A stretch of 13,529 nucleotides of DNA from contig JAKJCD010000004.1 of NCBI GenBank assembly GCA_022706625.1, forward strand, positions 1 to 13,529. The letters are read 5' to 3'. Of the stretch, positions 1-7,708 are shown one piece after another. The position numbers and the translations under genes were made by a program. Position 1 is the stretch's first letter, and every line of letters begins with the position of its first letter. The notes below the pieces were generated by a model. The model was given only the letters and a program-made list of their open reading frames with translations, ran no database searches and had not been told where the DNA came from. Origin of the DNA: Bacillota bacterium. Its GTDB lineage: Bacteria; Bacillota; Clostridia; Peptostreptococcales; Anaerovoracaceae.

Positions 1-1595
1 ATGCACCCGGCAGAATCCGCAGCGGGATACGGTACACTCTGTGGTCCCACATCACCGAAGGGCATACCTTCCTGCCTCAAAAACGTCTATGCGAGCTGGC
101 CGGAGAACTACTCGACATAGGTACCGAGGAAGTATATGAGTCAATAGTTCAAATGGCTTTTGACGGTGATCTGCAGGTGGAAAATCTGGAGGGAAGGGCT
201 GTTGTATACTCAGTGCCGTACTACCTGGCCGAGCAGAAGGTATGCAGGAAGCTTATTGAGCTTGACAGGGCTGTTTTAAAGCCGATAAAAGGCAATATTG
301 AAGAACTCATAGAGTTGATGGAGGCAAGGACCGGGATTAAGTTGTCAGAGAACCAAAAACAAGCTGTTGAAGTTTCTTTGGGGAGCGGGGTCGCCGTTGT
401 CACCGGAGGTCCAGGGACCGGAAAGACGACTATTATCAACACCATTATGACGATATTACAGGACAGCGGCTTTTCTACCGCTATCGCAGCTCCGACAGGA
501 AGAGCGGCAAAGCGGATCACTGAGACTTCCGGCCATAATGCTTCGACCATCCACAGGCTGTTGGAATACTATTATTCTGAAGGTGATGACAGCATGCGCT
601 TCGGCAAAAACGAAGAATCTCCCCTGAAGCTGGATGCAGTTATAATAGATGAGGCTTCCATGATCGATATCCTTTTGATGAAGGGACTTCTGGATGCCAT
701 ACCCGCAGGCACCAGGCTGATCATCGTCGGAGATGCGGATCAGCTGCCTCCGGTGGGAGCCGGCAATGTTTTAAGAGATATTATCGGCAGCGAAGTCGTA
801 TCCTCTGTGAAGCTCACAGAGATTTTTCGCCAGGCCAAAGAAAGTCTGATAGTCGTCAACGCCCATAAAATCAACAAGGGAGATTATCCCGACAGCAACG
901 AAAAAGATAAGGATTTCTTCCTGTTGCGCTGCAAAGGCGAAAAGGAGATGCTGGCCACGATCAAAGATCTGTGCGTAAGGCGTCTGCCCACTTATTTTGA
1001 GAACTGCGACCCATTGAAAGATCTGCAGATACTCACCCCGATCAGAAAAGGTCTTCTCGGATGCATCAATCTGAATAAGGAACTTCAAAACATACTGAAT
1101 CCTCCGTCGCCCGGCACGAAAGAAAAACGCATTGGAGACCGGTTGTTTCGGGAAGGGGACAAAGTCATGCAGATCAAAAATAATTACAGGCTTGAATGGA
1201 AAAGGTTGGACGATTTTACCGACGGGCAGGGCGTGTTCAACGGCGACTGCGGATTTATAACCTCTGTCGACGACGAGTATAACGAGATGGTCGTAGTCTA
1301 TGAAGATAATAAGTACGTGAAGTATGATGTGAGCAACTTTGATGAGCTGGAACTGGCCTATGCCATAACGGTCCATAAGAGTCAGGGAAGTGAATTTCCC
1401 ATCGTCATCATGCCGGTCTCATGGTTCCCTCCGATGCTGGCCACCCGAAATTTGCTTTACACGGCGGTGACCAGAGCAAAAGATGCGGTCATTCTGGTGG
1501 GCTCGGAGGATAAGATGCGGGCAATGGTGGATAATAACAGCATAGTTGAGCGATATTCGGGCCTTGAGCCGAAGCTTAAGGAGTTTCTGCTGTGA
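1..1595 (+). CDS. recD2: RecD2-family ATP-dependent DNA helicase, 5' partial
   Basis: Superfamily 1B 5'-3' DNA helicase of the RecD2 type, the form used in bacteria without it being part of RecBCD and linked to DNA repair. The frame is open from base 3 to the window edge, so about 530 C-terminal residues are visible and roughly 200 N-terminal ones are missing (the family is usually 720-800 aa). The first in-frame ATG (153) is internal, because the codons before it already encode family sequence (RIRSG..., then EGHTFLP) from the helix-hairpin-helix region. Numbering from that ATG, Walker A GGPGTGKTT is at residues 85-93. It is followed by Walker B IIDEASM, the motif GDADQLPPVG, and the C-terminal motifs AYAITVHKSQGSEF and LYTAVTRAK. 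The stop overlaps the comFC start by 4 bp, so the two genes are translationally coupled. Function follows from family; confidence in identity is high. Confidence 0.95.
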   Translation, partial: APGRIRSGIRYTLWSHITEGHTFLPQKRLCELAGELLDIGTEEVYESIVQMAFDGDLQVENLEGRAVVYSVPYYLAEQKVCRKLIELDRAVLKPIKGNIEELIELMEARTGIKLSENQKQAVEVSLGSGVAVVTGGPGTGKTTIINTIMTILQDSGFSTAIAAPTGRAAKRITETSGHNASTIHRLLEYYYSEGDDSMRFGKNEESPLKLDAVIIDEASMIDILLMKGLLDAIPAGTRLIIVGDADQLPPVGAGNVLRDIIGSEVVSSVKLTEIFRQAKESLIVVNAHKINKGDYPDSNEKDKDFFLLRCKGEKEMLATIKDLCVRRLPTYFENCDPLKDLQILTPIRKGLLGCINLNKELQNILNPPSPGTKEKRIGDRLFREGDKVMQIKNNYRLEWKRLDDFTDGQGVFNGDCGFITSVDDEYNEMVVVYEDNKYVKYDVSNFDELELAYAITVHKSQGSEFPIVIMPVSWFPPMLATRNLLYTAVTRAKDAVILVGSEDKMRAMVDNNSIVERYSGLEPKLKEFLL

Positions 1596-2365
1596 TAAAA
1601 GAGCTTTGGACTTCTTTTTTGGATCTGGTCTATCCCTCAAATATATACTGCATCAACTGCGGAAGGCCTATCGATGACCGCTTTCCTTATTCCCTTTGCG
1701 CTTACTGTGTCAGGCGCCTCAGATGGGCCAACGGAGCATCCTGCGAAAGCTGCGGAAAGCCGATGCCGGTGCAAGCCGTTAATGGACTTTGCGGTGAATG
1801 TGCCGAAAGACAAAGGAGTTTCGACCGGGGTTATACTTGCGTCAGTTACGGGCTGCCGGAAAGAGAATTGGTCCATCAGCTTAAATACCGGGACAAAGAT
1901 TACCTTGCTTCTTATTTTGCAGAGCTGATGTATGAAAGGATAAGCGCCGAAGGGCTCAGGGCTGATCTTGCGGTACCGGTGCCAATGTATAAAAGCAAGG
2001 AGCGCAGGCGAGGCTATAATCAGGCAGGGCTTCTTGCGGAATACATTTCGGATCGACTTGATATACCTTATTACCCTCACCTTCTGGTGCGCATATCCGA
2101 TACACCTCCTATGAGCGGGTTAAGTGCCGCCGAACGCAGAGAAAATGTGCAAGGTGTTTTTAAAACGGCAAAATGGGTAAAGAATATTATAAAGGACAAA
2201 GCTGTGCTGCTTGTGGATGATATTTTCACAACCGGAAGCACGGCAGAGGCATGCAGCACCGCATTAAAAGAAGCCGGAGCCAAACAGGTTTATGTATTGA
2301 CCTTTGCAGCGGGCATGGATGCGGGGAAGAAGCCGGATAATGGAATTGCCCGGGTCTGTGGTTGA
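1592..2365 (+). CDS. comFC: ComFC-type amidophosphoribosyltransferase family protein
   Basis: ComF/GntX-family protein of 257 aa. In transformable Firmicutes, ComFC is needed for DNA uptake and recombination, but homologues are widespread in species not known to be competent. Two Cys4 zinc-binding knuckles lie at the N terminus (C20/C23 with C36/C39, and C51/C54 with C67/C70). The phosphoribosyltransferase domain carries the PRPP-binding signature VLLVDDIFTTGSTA at about residues 205-218. The start is a GTG that overlaps the recD2 stop, with AAGGAG at 1578-1583 and an 8-nt spacer. The last 11 or so codons double as the 5' arm of the closing stem of the downstream structured RNA, so the 3' end is constrained at both protein and RNA level. 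The exact biochemical reaction of this family is not established. Confidence 0.92.
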   Translation: MIKELWTSFLDLVYPSNIYCINCGRPIDDRFPYSLCAYCVRRLRWANGASCESCGKPMPVQAVNGLCGECAERQRSFDRGYTCVSYGLPERELVHQLKYRDKDYLASYFAELMYERISAEGLRADLAVPVPMYKSKERRRGYNQAGLLAEYISDRLDIPYYPHLLVRISDTPPMSGLSAAERRENVQGVFKTAKWVKNIIKDKAVLLVDDIFTTGSTAEACSTALKEAGAKQVYVLTFAAGMDAGKKPDNGIARVCG

Positions 2366-2537
2366 AAGTCCATGCCAGCTACGGGCAAAAGGACCCACGT
2401 AAGCTGGACCGCAAGGCGGCAGCGATCATGGCGTAGTCTAGGTATAAGCCCTGTCGATATGCTCTTTGGAGCGACAAAAAACGACAGACGAGTGTGGGGG
2501 CAAAGACCAGGTCAGCCGGGCAATTCCATTATCCGGC
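2332..2537 (+). ncRNA. Probable raiA-motif structured RNA
   Basis: A roughly 206-nt structured RNA candidate. Its ends are a perfect 22-nt inverted repeat: 2332-2353 pairs base for base with 2516-2537. Nested helices are visible inside: CCAGCT 2375-2380 with AGCTGG 2402-2407, with GGG/CCC pairing within it, and CTGTCG 2451-2456 with CGACAG 2482-2487, enclosing a GCTC/GAGC hairpin at 2461-2472. The raiA motif is a conserved, complex RNA of about this size in Firmicutes and Actinobacteria, found near raiA/hpf and often beside comFC, which is this context (comFC upstream, hpf 402 bp downstream). The family assignment rests on size, fold and synteny, because I could not run a covariance model. 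The 5' arm lies inside comFC and includes no stop codon; the comFC stop (2363-2365) lies in the loop side. A TTGACC at 2297-2302 could be a -35 element but lacks a good -10, so processing from the comFC transcript is equally likely. Only a short T-run (TTTT) follows the 3' arm. Confidence 0.72.
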
Positions 2538-2542
2538 CTGTT

Positions 2543-2757
2543 TTATCCACAAGGAAAGCAAAAAAAGCAGATAAGAGAACAAATATTTCAGAAAAAAATA
2601 GTAAATATTTATGCAACCGCAGACAGTTGGAAAACAAAGCGCCGGCCCGAAAGACAAAATATGCATGAATAAATATTAATATTAATGGGGCGAAAAAGTG
2701 TCCACAAATAAAGGCTTGAATTTTCAATTATGCACAGAGTTATCCACATTATCAACA
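2543..2757 (+). promoter_or_regulatory. Cluster of DnaA boxes
   Basis: All sites are in the same orientation. Two are perfect TTATCCACA boxes (2543-2551 and 2740-2748). One is TTATGCACA (2728-2736), which fits TTWTNCACA. One is TTATCAACA (2749-2757, one mismatch) and one is GTGTCCACA (2698-2706, two mismatches). Three of these are packed into 30 bp next to the AT-rich tract 2671-2685. DnaA-box clusters outside oriC are known in Bacillus subtilis, where they influence DnaA availability or nearby genes. No dnaA or dnaN is present in the window, so an origin is not supported by context. The boxes are seen directly; occupancy and role are inferred. Confidence 0.65.
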
Positions 2758-2788
2758 GAACTGGAGTACGTGACAAAAACATTAAAGA

Positions 2789-2795
2789 TTCGACA
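2789..2795 (-). promoter_or_regulatory. Candidate Spo0A box
   Basis: The minus strand reads TGTCGAA, a perfect match to the Spo0A-binding heptamer TGNCGAA. It lies about 100 bp before the hpf -10 element, within the DnaA-box-rich intergenic region. A 7-mer can occur by chance, so the call rests on location and on the link between ribosome hibernation and sporulation entry. Confidence 0.35.
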
Positions 2796-2871
2796 TTTTT
2801 TGATGAATAACGAAACAAAGACCGCTTCTCTTTTAGCAGGGCGTTTGAATAAATATTTTTAGCCTATTAAA

Positions 2872-2899
2872 AGGAATGGCATGAGTTTTGTAGTATAAT
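2872..2899 (+). promoter_or_regulatory. Candidate hpf promoter
   Basis: A perfect TATAAT is at 2894-2899, 41 bp before the hpf start codon. There is no good TTGACA at the expected distance. Instead AGGAAT is at 2872-2877, which resembles the -35 element of stress or sporulation sigma factors such as SigH (AGGAWWT). The mix leaves the sigma factor undecided. The hpf genes of other Firmicutes are known to be under SigB or SigH control. Confidence 0.4.
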
Positions 2900-2939
2900 C
2901 ATATAAAGCAGTTTTAACAACAATAAAGGGGGAATAGGC

Positions 2940-3470
2940 ATGAGAGTCATCATTACCAGCAAGAACTTCAACGCAAGCGATCATCTCAAGCAAACCATCG
3001 AGTCCAAATTTGAAAAGCTTGGCAAGTACTTCTCAAAAGACATAGTTGCCAACGTGACACTGGCTATGGAAAGCGGACGTCAGAAGATCGAAGCTACTAT
3101 CAATGCCAAGGGTACGATTTTTCGGGCAGAAGAAGAGACCAATGACATTTACAGCGGTGTTGACAGAGTAGTTGATAAATTGTCGACTCAGATGTCCAGG
3201 TTCAAGACCAAGCTGCAGCGAAAGCATAAAGACCATAAGGAATTTATTTTTGCCAATCTGCCGGAAGCTCCTGATAAGGATGCTCAGGAAATGGCACTGG
3301 TCAGGAGAAAGAAATTTGATCTGATGCCCATGTCTCAGGATGAAGCGATCATGCAAATGGAACTCCTCGGACACACCTTCTACGTTTTTCTGAATATGGA
3401 GACTGATACGGTCAATGTCGTCTATAAAAGAAAGGACGGCAATTACGGCCTTCTTGAACCGGATTATTGA
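2940..3470 (+). CDS. hpf: Long-form ribosome hibernation promoting factor (HPF/RaiA)
   Basis: Binds the 30S subunit decoding centre and dimerises 70S ribosomes into translationally inactive 100S particles in stationary phase. It has 176 residues, the usual size of the long form. The N-terminal S30AE domain spans about residues 1-100 (starts MRVIITSKNFNASDHLKQTI and contains the basic stretch KTKLQRKHKDHK). After a short linker comes the C-terminal dimerisation domain at about 118-176 (VRRKKFDLMPMSQDEAIMQM, ending YGLLEPDY). The start ATG is preceded by AAAGGGGG ending about 7 nt upstream. It appears to be a single-gene unit: its own candidate promoter lies upstream and a GC-rich hairpin follows at 3502. 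A raiA-type RNA and DnaA boxes lie upstream, suggesting growth-phase or replication-linked control. Confidence 0.96.
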   Translation: MRVIITSKNFNASDHLKQTIESKFEKLGKYFSKDIVANVTLAMESGRQKIEATINAKGTIFRAEEETNDIYSGVDRVVDKLSTQMSRFKTKLQRKHKDHKEFIFANLPEAPDKDAQEMALVRRKKFDLMPMSQDEAIMQMELLGHTFYVFLNMETDTVNVVYKRKDGNYGLLEPDY

Positions 3471-3501
3471 TAATTGCAATGCATAGAGGCTGTTTTACAT
3501 T

Positions 3502-3533
3502 GGGGCCGGAGGAATTACGTTCCGGCCCCGTTT
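3502..3533 (+). terminator. GC-rich hairpin after hpf, probable terminator
   Basis: GGGGCCGGA (3502-3510) pairs perfectly with TCCGGCCCC (3521-3529) around a 10-nt loop, 31 bp after the hpf stop. Only three T residues follow the stem after a G (GTTTAAAT), so the U-tract is weak. Position after hpf and before a separate operon favours termination. Confidence 0.65.
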
Positions 3534-3583
3534 AAATACTTTACCCGGGCCTGCCTGCCGCATCGGGCTGATAGAATTTACTA

Positions 3584-3612
3584 TTGAAATCTAGCGCCAT
3601 GTTCGATAATAT
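3584..3612 (+). promoter_or_regulatory. Candidate promoter for the cdaA operon
   Basis: TTGAAA (3584-3589) and TAATAT (3607-3612) are separated by 17 bp and lie 40 bp before the cdaA start codon. The surrounding TTCGATAATATATATTCGA is partly palindromic and AT-rich. Both elements match only loosely, so this is a plausible rather than certain SigA promoter. Confidence 0.4.
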
Positions 3613-3652
3613 ATATTCGATATGAAAGATATTCCTTTACGGAGCAAAGGCA

Positions 3653-4507
3653 ATGGCTGATGTTTTTAAAAATATGTTTGCAAGCTTCAGTTTTACGGAT
3701 GTCATCGATGTGGCAATCGTTGCTTTTGTTGTGTATAAGGTCCTGGCCTTTATCAGGGAGACCAGAGCCGAGCAGCTCGTTAAAGGGCTGTTGGTTTTAG
3801 TTGTCGCCACCTTCCTTTCCGACATTCTCAACCTTTACACATTGAACTGGCTTTTGGAAGGGACTCTGACATTAGGCGTCATTGCCCTTATAATAGTCTT
3901 TCAGCCTGAGCTTAGAAGGGGACTTGAATACATCGGCAGAAGCAAGTTTATAAAAAAACAGTTCGGCGAGATGAACAAAGAGAAGGCTAAATCTATCACA
4001 TCTACGATTATCAGGGCGGTAGATCATTTCTCCGTCAATAAAACCGGTGCGCTTTTGATAATAGAAAGAGAAACGTCGCTTACCGATATACTGGAATCCG
4101 GGACGGAAATCGACGCGGTCATAACCGAAAGTCTTCTTGAGGCCGTCTTCTATCCCGGAGCGCCGCTTCACGACGGCGCCTGCATCATCAGGGGAGAGCG
4201 GATGATCGCAGCGGGTTGCGTGCTTCCTTTAACGCAAAACAGGACCCTCAGCAAGGATCTTGGAACCAGGCACAGAGCGGGGCTGGGCATAACGGAACAT
4301 TCCGATGCGATAGCGCTGATCGTATCCGAAGAAACCGGGATTATTTCCATAGCCATCGACGGAAGATTATCAAGATTTTTGGATATCAAAACGGTGGAGA
4401 AAACTTTGCTGAATCTGTATCTAAGCCAGCTCGACGGGGAAAACGAGAAGAATATAATTGCAAAGCTGTTTAAAAAACGGGGGAGGAGCGGCGATGCAGG
4501 ACAATAA
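3653..4507 (+). CDS. cdaA: Diadenylate cyclase CdaA
   Basis: Membrane-bound enzyme that makes c-di-AMP from two ATP. It has 284 residues, normal for the family. Three hydrophobic segments lie at about residues 16-34, 41-59 and 67-83. The cytoplasmic DAC domain follows, with the catalytic DGA motif at 174-176 (PLHDGACIIRGERM) and RHR at 206-208 (GTRHRAG). The ATG at 3653 has GGAG at 3641-3644, an 8-nt spacer. It is the first gene of the conserved cdaA-cdaR-glmM cluster and overlaps cdaR by 14 bp. c-di-AMP controls potassium and osmolyte transport and cell-wall homeostasis in Firmicutes. All catalytic motifs are intact. Confidence 0.97.
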   Translation: MADVFKNMFASFSFTDVIDVAIVAFVVYKVLAFIRETRAEQLVKGLLVLVVATFLSDILNLYTLNWLLEGTLTLGVIALIIVFQPELRRGLEYIGRSKFIKKQFGEMNKEKAKSITSTIIRAVDHFSVNKTGALLIIERETSLTDILESGTEIDAVITESLLEAVFYPGAPLHDGACIIRGERMIAAGCVLPLTQNRTLSKDLGTRHRAGLGITEHSDAIALIVSEETGIISIAIDGRLSRFLDIKTVEKTLLNLYLSQLDGENEKNIIAKLFKKRGRSGDAGQ

Positions 4508-5720
4508 AAAAAAGAGCGCCAAAGACAGCAGCCGCACCATTACCATCATACTATCGGTGGTAATTGCATTGATTCTTTGGTCTTATGTGATCATTCAGGT
4601 GAACCCCACCAAGAAAGAAACGATATCTAAAATCCCTGTACAGCTTTTGAACGTCCAGACCCTTACAGCCAGACAGCTTGCCATTTCCGGAGACGGGGAA
4701 TACGTGGTGGATGTGGTCGTAGAAGGGAGACGGGCGGATATCGTTAAGATCAAAAGCGAAGATATAGTTGCAGAGGCTGATCTGTTCGGATGGAGCAAGG
4801 GAGAAAACTACATCCCGGTCAATGTTAAAGTGCCGTCTGCGCTGAAGATCGTTGAAATAAGATCTGCCAAGATCCAGGTGACTATAGAGGACCTGGTGGC
4901 CTTGAGCAAACCTGTTGCAGTCGTATACAGAGGAGAGTTCCGAACGGATACCGAAGAAGGGGATGTGGAATTAAGGCCTGCGGAGGTGGAGGTCACCGGG
5001 GCAAAATCCGCTGTGGAATCTGTTAATGAGATCAGAGTATATATCGATGTGGAGGATCTGTCAGCGGATGAGGAAACCTTCCAAAGTGAAGTGATCCCTT
5101 TGAACAGAGCTGAAATGCCGGTTGAAAATGTCAAACTGTCGTCAGACTATGTCAATGTATCGGCTAGGCTCCTGAAGCTCAAAGAAGTTCCTCTTACCGT
5201 AGAAACTACGGGAAACCCAGGCGAAGGTTTCGGCGTGGAGATAAATGCGCCGGGGACAATCCTTATCAAGGGTACTCAGCAGGTGCTTAAAGACATCGAA
5301 TCAGTCAGGGCCGAGCCCGTCGACATTACTAAAATGAGCCAAAGCGGAAACGTCATACTTAACATTTTGCTCCCCGATGGAGCAGCATTGTCGAAGAGAA
5401 ATCCGAAAGTGGCGGCAGGGATCAATATCGAAGAAACCGCAACGAAGAGATTTCAAATATCAACGGACGATATCCTGCTGGAAGGGCTGACAAAGGGGAA
5501 GACGGTGAATACTGACGCATCGGTCATCACTGTATCAGTTACAGGCAGGAAGCAAATAGTCGACCTGCTGGAACAGGACCAATTGCAGCTTTATATCGAG
5601 GTCGCAGACCTCCCGGCGGGCAGCCGTACCGTACCGATAAAGGCATCTTCGCAGGTGCCGCTTCACAGTATAGCTATTGACCCATCTGAGATAAACATCA
5701 CAATAACAGACACAGAATAG
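4494..5720 (+). CDS. cdaR: CdaA regulator CdaR (YbbR-domain protein)
   Basis: Membrane-anchored regulator that binds CdaA and modulates c-di-AMP synthesis, with YbbR repeats outside the membrane. I chose the ATG at 4494 (408 aa) because GGGGAGGAG lies just before it. The longer frame from a TTG at 4458 lacks a site and would add 12 residues. One transmembrane helix is at about residues 14-34 (ITIILSVVIALILWSYVIIQ), followed by a long extracytoplasmic region. That region repeats the YbbR pattern about four times: a short beta unit ending in a statement like 'VEVTGAKSAVESV', 'ILIKGTQQVLKDI' or 'ITVSVTGRKQIVDL'. The start lies inside the end of cdaA, so translation is coupled. glmM begins 9 bp after its stop. 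Confidence 0.94.
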   Translation: MQDNKKKSAKDSSRTITIILSVVIALILWSYVIIQVNPTKKETISKIPVQLLNVQTLTARQLAISGDGEYVVDVVVEGRRADIVKIKSEDIVAEADLFGWSKGENYIPVNVKVPSALKIVEIRSAKIQVTIEDLVALSKPVAVVYRGEFRTDTEEGDVELRPAEVEVTGAKSAVESVNEIRVYIDVEDLSADEETFQSEVIPLNRAEMPVENVKLSSDYVNVSARLLKLKEVPLTVETTGNPGEGFGVEINAPGTILIKGTQQVLKDIESVRAEPVDITKMSQSGNVILNILLPDGAALSKRNPKVAAGINIEETATKRFQISTDDILLEGLTKGKTVNTDASVITVSVTGRKQIVDLLEQDQLQLYIEVADLPAGSRTVPIKASSQVPLHSIAIDPSEINITITDTE

Positions 5721-5729
5721 GAGAATTAA

Positions 5730-7079
5730 TTGAACAGACTTTTTGGAACGGACGGAGTGAGGGGAGTTGCCAATACGGAGCTGACACCCGCTCTTGCTTT
5801 TAACCTTGGAAAAGTGGGAGCTTACGTGCTTGGCAGAAGCAAAGAGACTCCTCTTGTTCTTATCGGCAAAGATACCCGGCTTTCCGGCGACCTTTTGGAA
5901 AATTCAATAAGTGCCGGAATAATGTCAATGGGAGGTAACGTATTGAGGGTGGGGGTGCTTCCTACCCCTGCCGTGGCATACCTGGTCAGTCATATGAAAG
6001 CGGATGCCGGCATTGTGATCTCCGCTTCCCATAATACCTTTGAATTCAACGGAATCAAATTTTTTAACGGCAAAGGGTTTAAACTTGACGATGATCTGGA
6101 GGATGAAATAGAGGATATCATCGTGAGAGATATGGATGTAAACAGCCATATCGAAGGAGAAAGGCTTGGCCGGAGTTTTGAAGCGGAAGAAAATGCGGAA
6201 GAGATCTACGCAGAATTCCTGAGAAGCACGATGGATGAAACCCTTAACGGAATGAAGATAGTCACCGATTGCGCCAACGGCGCCGCATATAAGATAGCGG
6301 AAAGAGTGCTGAGAGATCTGGGGGCCTCCGTGATAGTCATGGGAAACCGGCCGGATGGGATCAATATTAATGCCGGCTGCGGTTCTACCCATCCCGAAGC
6401 CCTGCAGCAGAGAGTCCTGACCGAGAATGCGGATATAGGCCTGGCATTTGACGGGGATGCGGACCGCCTTATTTCCGTGGATGAGAAAGGCCGGGTCATC
6501 GACGGAGATAAAATAATATATATCTGCGCCAAGATGCTTAAAAAATGCGGAAGGTTGGCAGGTAACAAAGTCACCGCAACAGTGATGAGCAACTTGGGTT
6601 TTCATAAGGCTGTTGAAAGTCTGGGAGCTGAAGTCGATATTACTCAGGTGGGCGACAGGTATGTTCTTGAAAGAATGCTGGAGACAGGCTGCGTTATAGG
6701 CGGCGAACAATCAGGGCATATTATTTTTTTAGAGTACAGTACCACAGGCGACGGCATCCTCTCTGCACTGCAGCTTCTTAAAGCCCTGAAATCAAGCGGG
6801 CGCAAGCTGTCTGAACTGGCGGACGAGGTTGAGATCTATCCTCAGGTGCTGAAGAATGCTCAAGTAAAGATAGAGAATAAGAAAAAATATGCAAGCGACC
6901 CCCAAATAGCGGCGGAGATCAAGCGAATAGAGAATATCATGGCGGACGAAGGCCGGGTTTTGATCCGTCCGTCGGGAACGGAGCCTCTGGTCCGGGTCAT
7001 GATCGAAGGAAAGGATTTGGAGGAAATCACCGGTCTTGCCGAAGGTCTCGCAGATCTGATAACAAAGAAAATGGGATAG
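5730..7079 (+). CDS. glmM: Phosphoglucosamine mutase GlmM
   Basis: Converts glucosamine-6-phosphate to glucosamine-1-phosphate, the step feeding UDP-GlcNAc synthesis for peptidoglycan. It has 449 residues, full length. The phosphorylated serine is S100 in ISASHN, the metal loop is DGDADR at 241-246, the sugar-binding loop GGEQSGH is at 324-330, and the phosphate-binding loop RPSGTEP is at 413-419. The start is a TTG, supported by AGGAG at 5719-5723 and by the family N terminus (residues RLFGTDGVRGVAN right after it). In several Firmicutes GlmM also binds CdaA and lowers c-di-AMP production, consistent with the gene order here. Confidence 0.97.
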   Translation: MNRLFGTDGVRGVANTELTPALAFNLGKVGAYVLGRSKETPLVLIGKDTRLSGDLLENSISAGIMSMGGNVLRVGVLPTPAVAYLVSHMKADAGIVISASHNTFEFNGIKFFNGKGFKLDDDLEDEIEDIIVRDMDVNSHIEGERLGRSFEAEENAEEIYAEFLRSTMDETLNGMKIVTDCANGAAYKIAERVLRDLGASVIVMGNRPDGININAGCGSTHPEALQQRVLTENADIGLAFDGDADRLISVDEKGRVIDGDKIIYICAKMLKKCGRLAGNKVTATVMSNLGFHKAVESLGAEVDITQVGDRYVLERMLETGCVIGGEQSGHIIFLEYSTTGDGILSALQLLKALKSSGRKLSELADEVEIYPQVLKNAQVKIENKKKYASDPQIAAEIKRIENIMADEGRVLIRPSGTEPLVRVMIEGKDLEEITGLAEGLADLITKKMG

Positions 7080-7134
7080 CGGAGACCTGAAGGGATTGAA
7101 GAAGTATTTGGGCGCTTGTAAAAAAGGAGCGGAA

Positions 7135-7707
7135 ATGGTTAAACAGCTAAAAAGAATAGTGATCTCGTGCCTGATCCTTTGGGTGGCGTTGGGAACACTG
7201 CCAGGCTGCGAACAAAATGACGGGGATGAGAAAACCCCTGTGTCAACCAACGTTATTGCGGAGCTTTACTTCATTAACGGCGAATATGCAAGGACAGGAG
7301 ATGAGGCGCTGGATCACTATCTGACAGAGGACCGGGAGCTTCAGATCCCCGAAGGGGAAAACGCCTGGATTATGATCCTTGATGCTTTGAAGACAGTGGA
7401 TCCTGCCTTTGGCGAAACTGCCGTCTCCGAAGATGCATTATTTAGAAATGTGTATGTAAGTAACGAGGATGATACTCTGATGATAGTAGACCTTGAAAGC
7501 ATCGGCCCCGGGGGAGGATCGATGCAGGAAGGCTTTTTTATCGGGCAGATCGTTGAGACGATATTAAACAACTGTGATTTGTTTTGGGACAGCAGGAATG
7601 CGGAAAAAGTTCTGTTTCTATTAAAAGGGGAATCGGTGGACAGCCTCATGGGGCATTTTGATGCGGGAGAACCTTTTGATCGATATTATCAAAACAGCGG
7701 AGGATAA
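7135..7707 (+). CDS. GerMN-domain lipoprotein
   Basis: Predicted membrane-anchored lipoprotein of 190 aa. The ATG at 7135 is preferred over the TTG at 7096: AAAGGAG (7123-7129) lies 5 nt before it, and the resulting N terminus is a clean lipoprotein signal (MVKQLKR, then IVISCLILWVALGT, then lipobox LPGC with lipidated C25). The mature part resembles the GerMN (sporulation and spore germination) domain: it begins with AELYFINGEYA, and the closing segment VLFLLKGESVDSLMGHFDAG matches the family's conserved ending. In GerM this domain has a role in sporulation and germination; other GerMN lipoproteins have no defined job. It sits 55 bp after glmM with no terminator between, and ahcY starts one base after its stop. 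A role near the cell envelope fits the operon, but the specific function is unknown. Confidence 0.75.
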   Translation: MVKQLKRIVISCLILWVALGTLPGCEQNDGDEKTPVSTNVIAELYFINGEYARTGDEALDHYLTEDRELQIPEGENAWIMILDALKTVDPAFGETAVSEDALFRNVYVSNEDDTLMIVDLESIGPGGGSMQEGFFIGQIVETILNNCDLFWDSRNAEKVLFLLKGESVDSLMGHFDAGEPFDRYYQNSGG

Positions 7708-7708
7708 A

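Larger units (their letters stand above)
2538..2939. other. AT-rich intergenic region between raiA-type RNA and hpf
   Basis: No convincing gene. Short open frames here lack ribosome binding sites and recognisable content. The stretch is A/T rich, with runs such as AAATATTT (twice) and AATATTAATATTAAT, and a small GC island near 2640-2650. It contains the DnaA-box cluster, a 0A-box heptamer and the hpf promoter region, each listed separately. Confidence 0.7.

Noticed and set aside
771..1376. Long minus-strand open frame (201 aa) inside recD2
   Set aside because: Antisense shadow of a clearly conserved helicase frame; no ribosome binding site and no recognisable protein content. The same holds for the antisense frames in comFC, cdaA, glmM and ahcY.
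2372..2668. Plus-strand open frames of 98 and 68 aa after comFC
   Set aside because: They lie across the structured RNA and the A-rich DnaA-box region, have no good Shine-Dalgarno, and their composition is low-complexity Lys/Arg-rich.
2538..2939. Chromosomal replication origin
   Set aside because: DnaA boxes and AT-rich tracts are present, but dnaA, dnaN, rpmH or other usual oriC neighbours are absent, so only a DnaA-box cluster is claimed.
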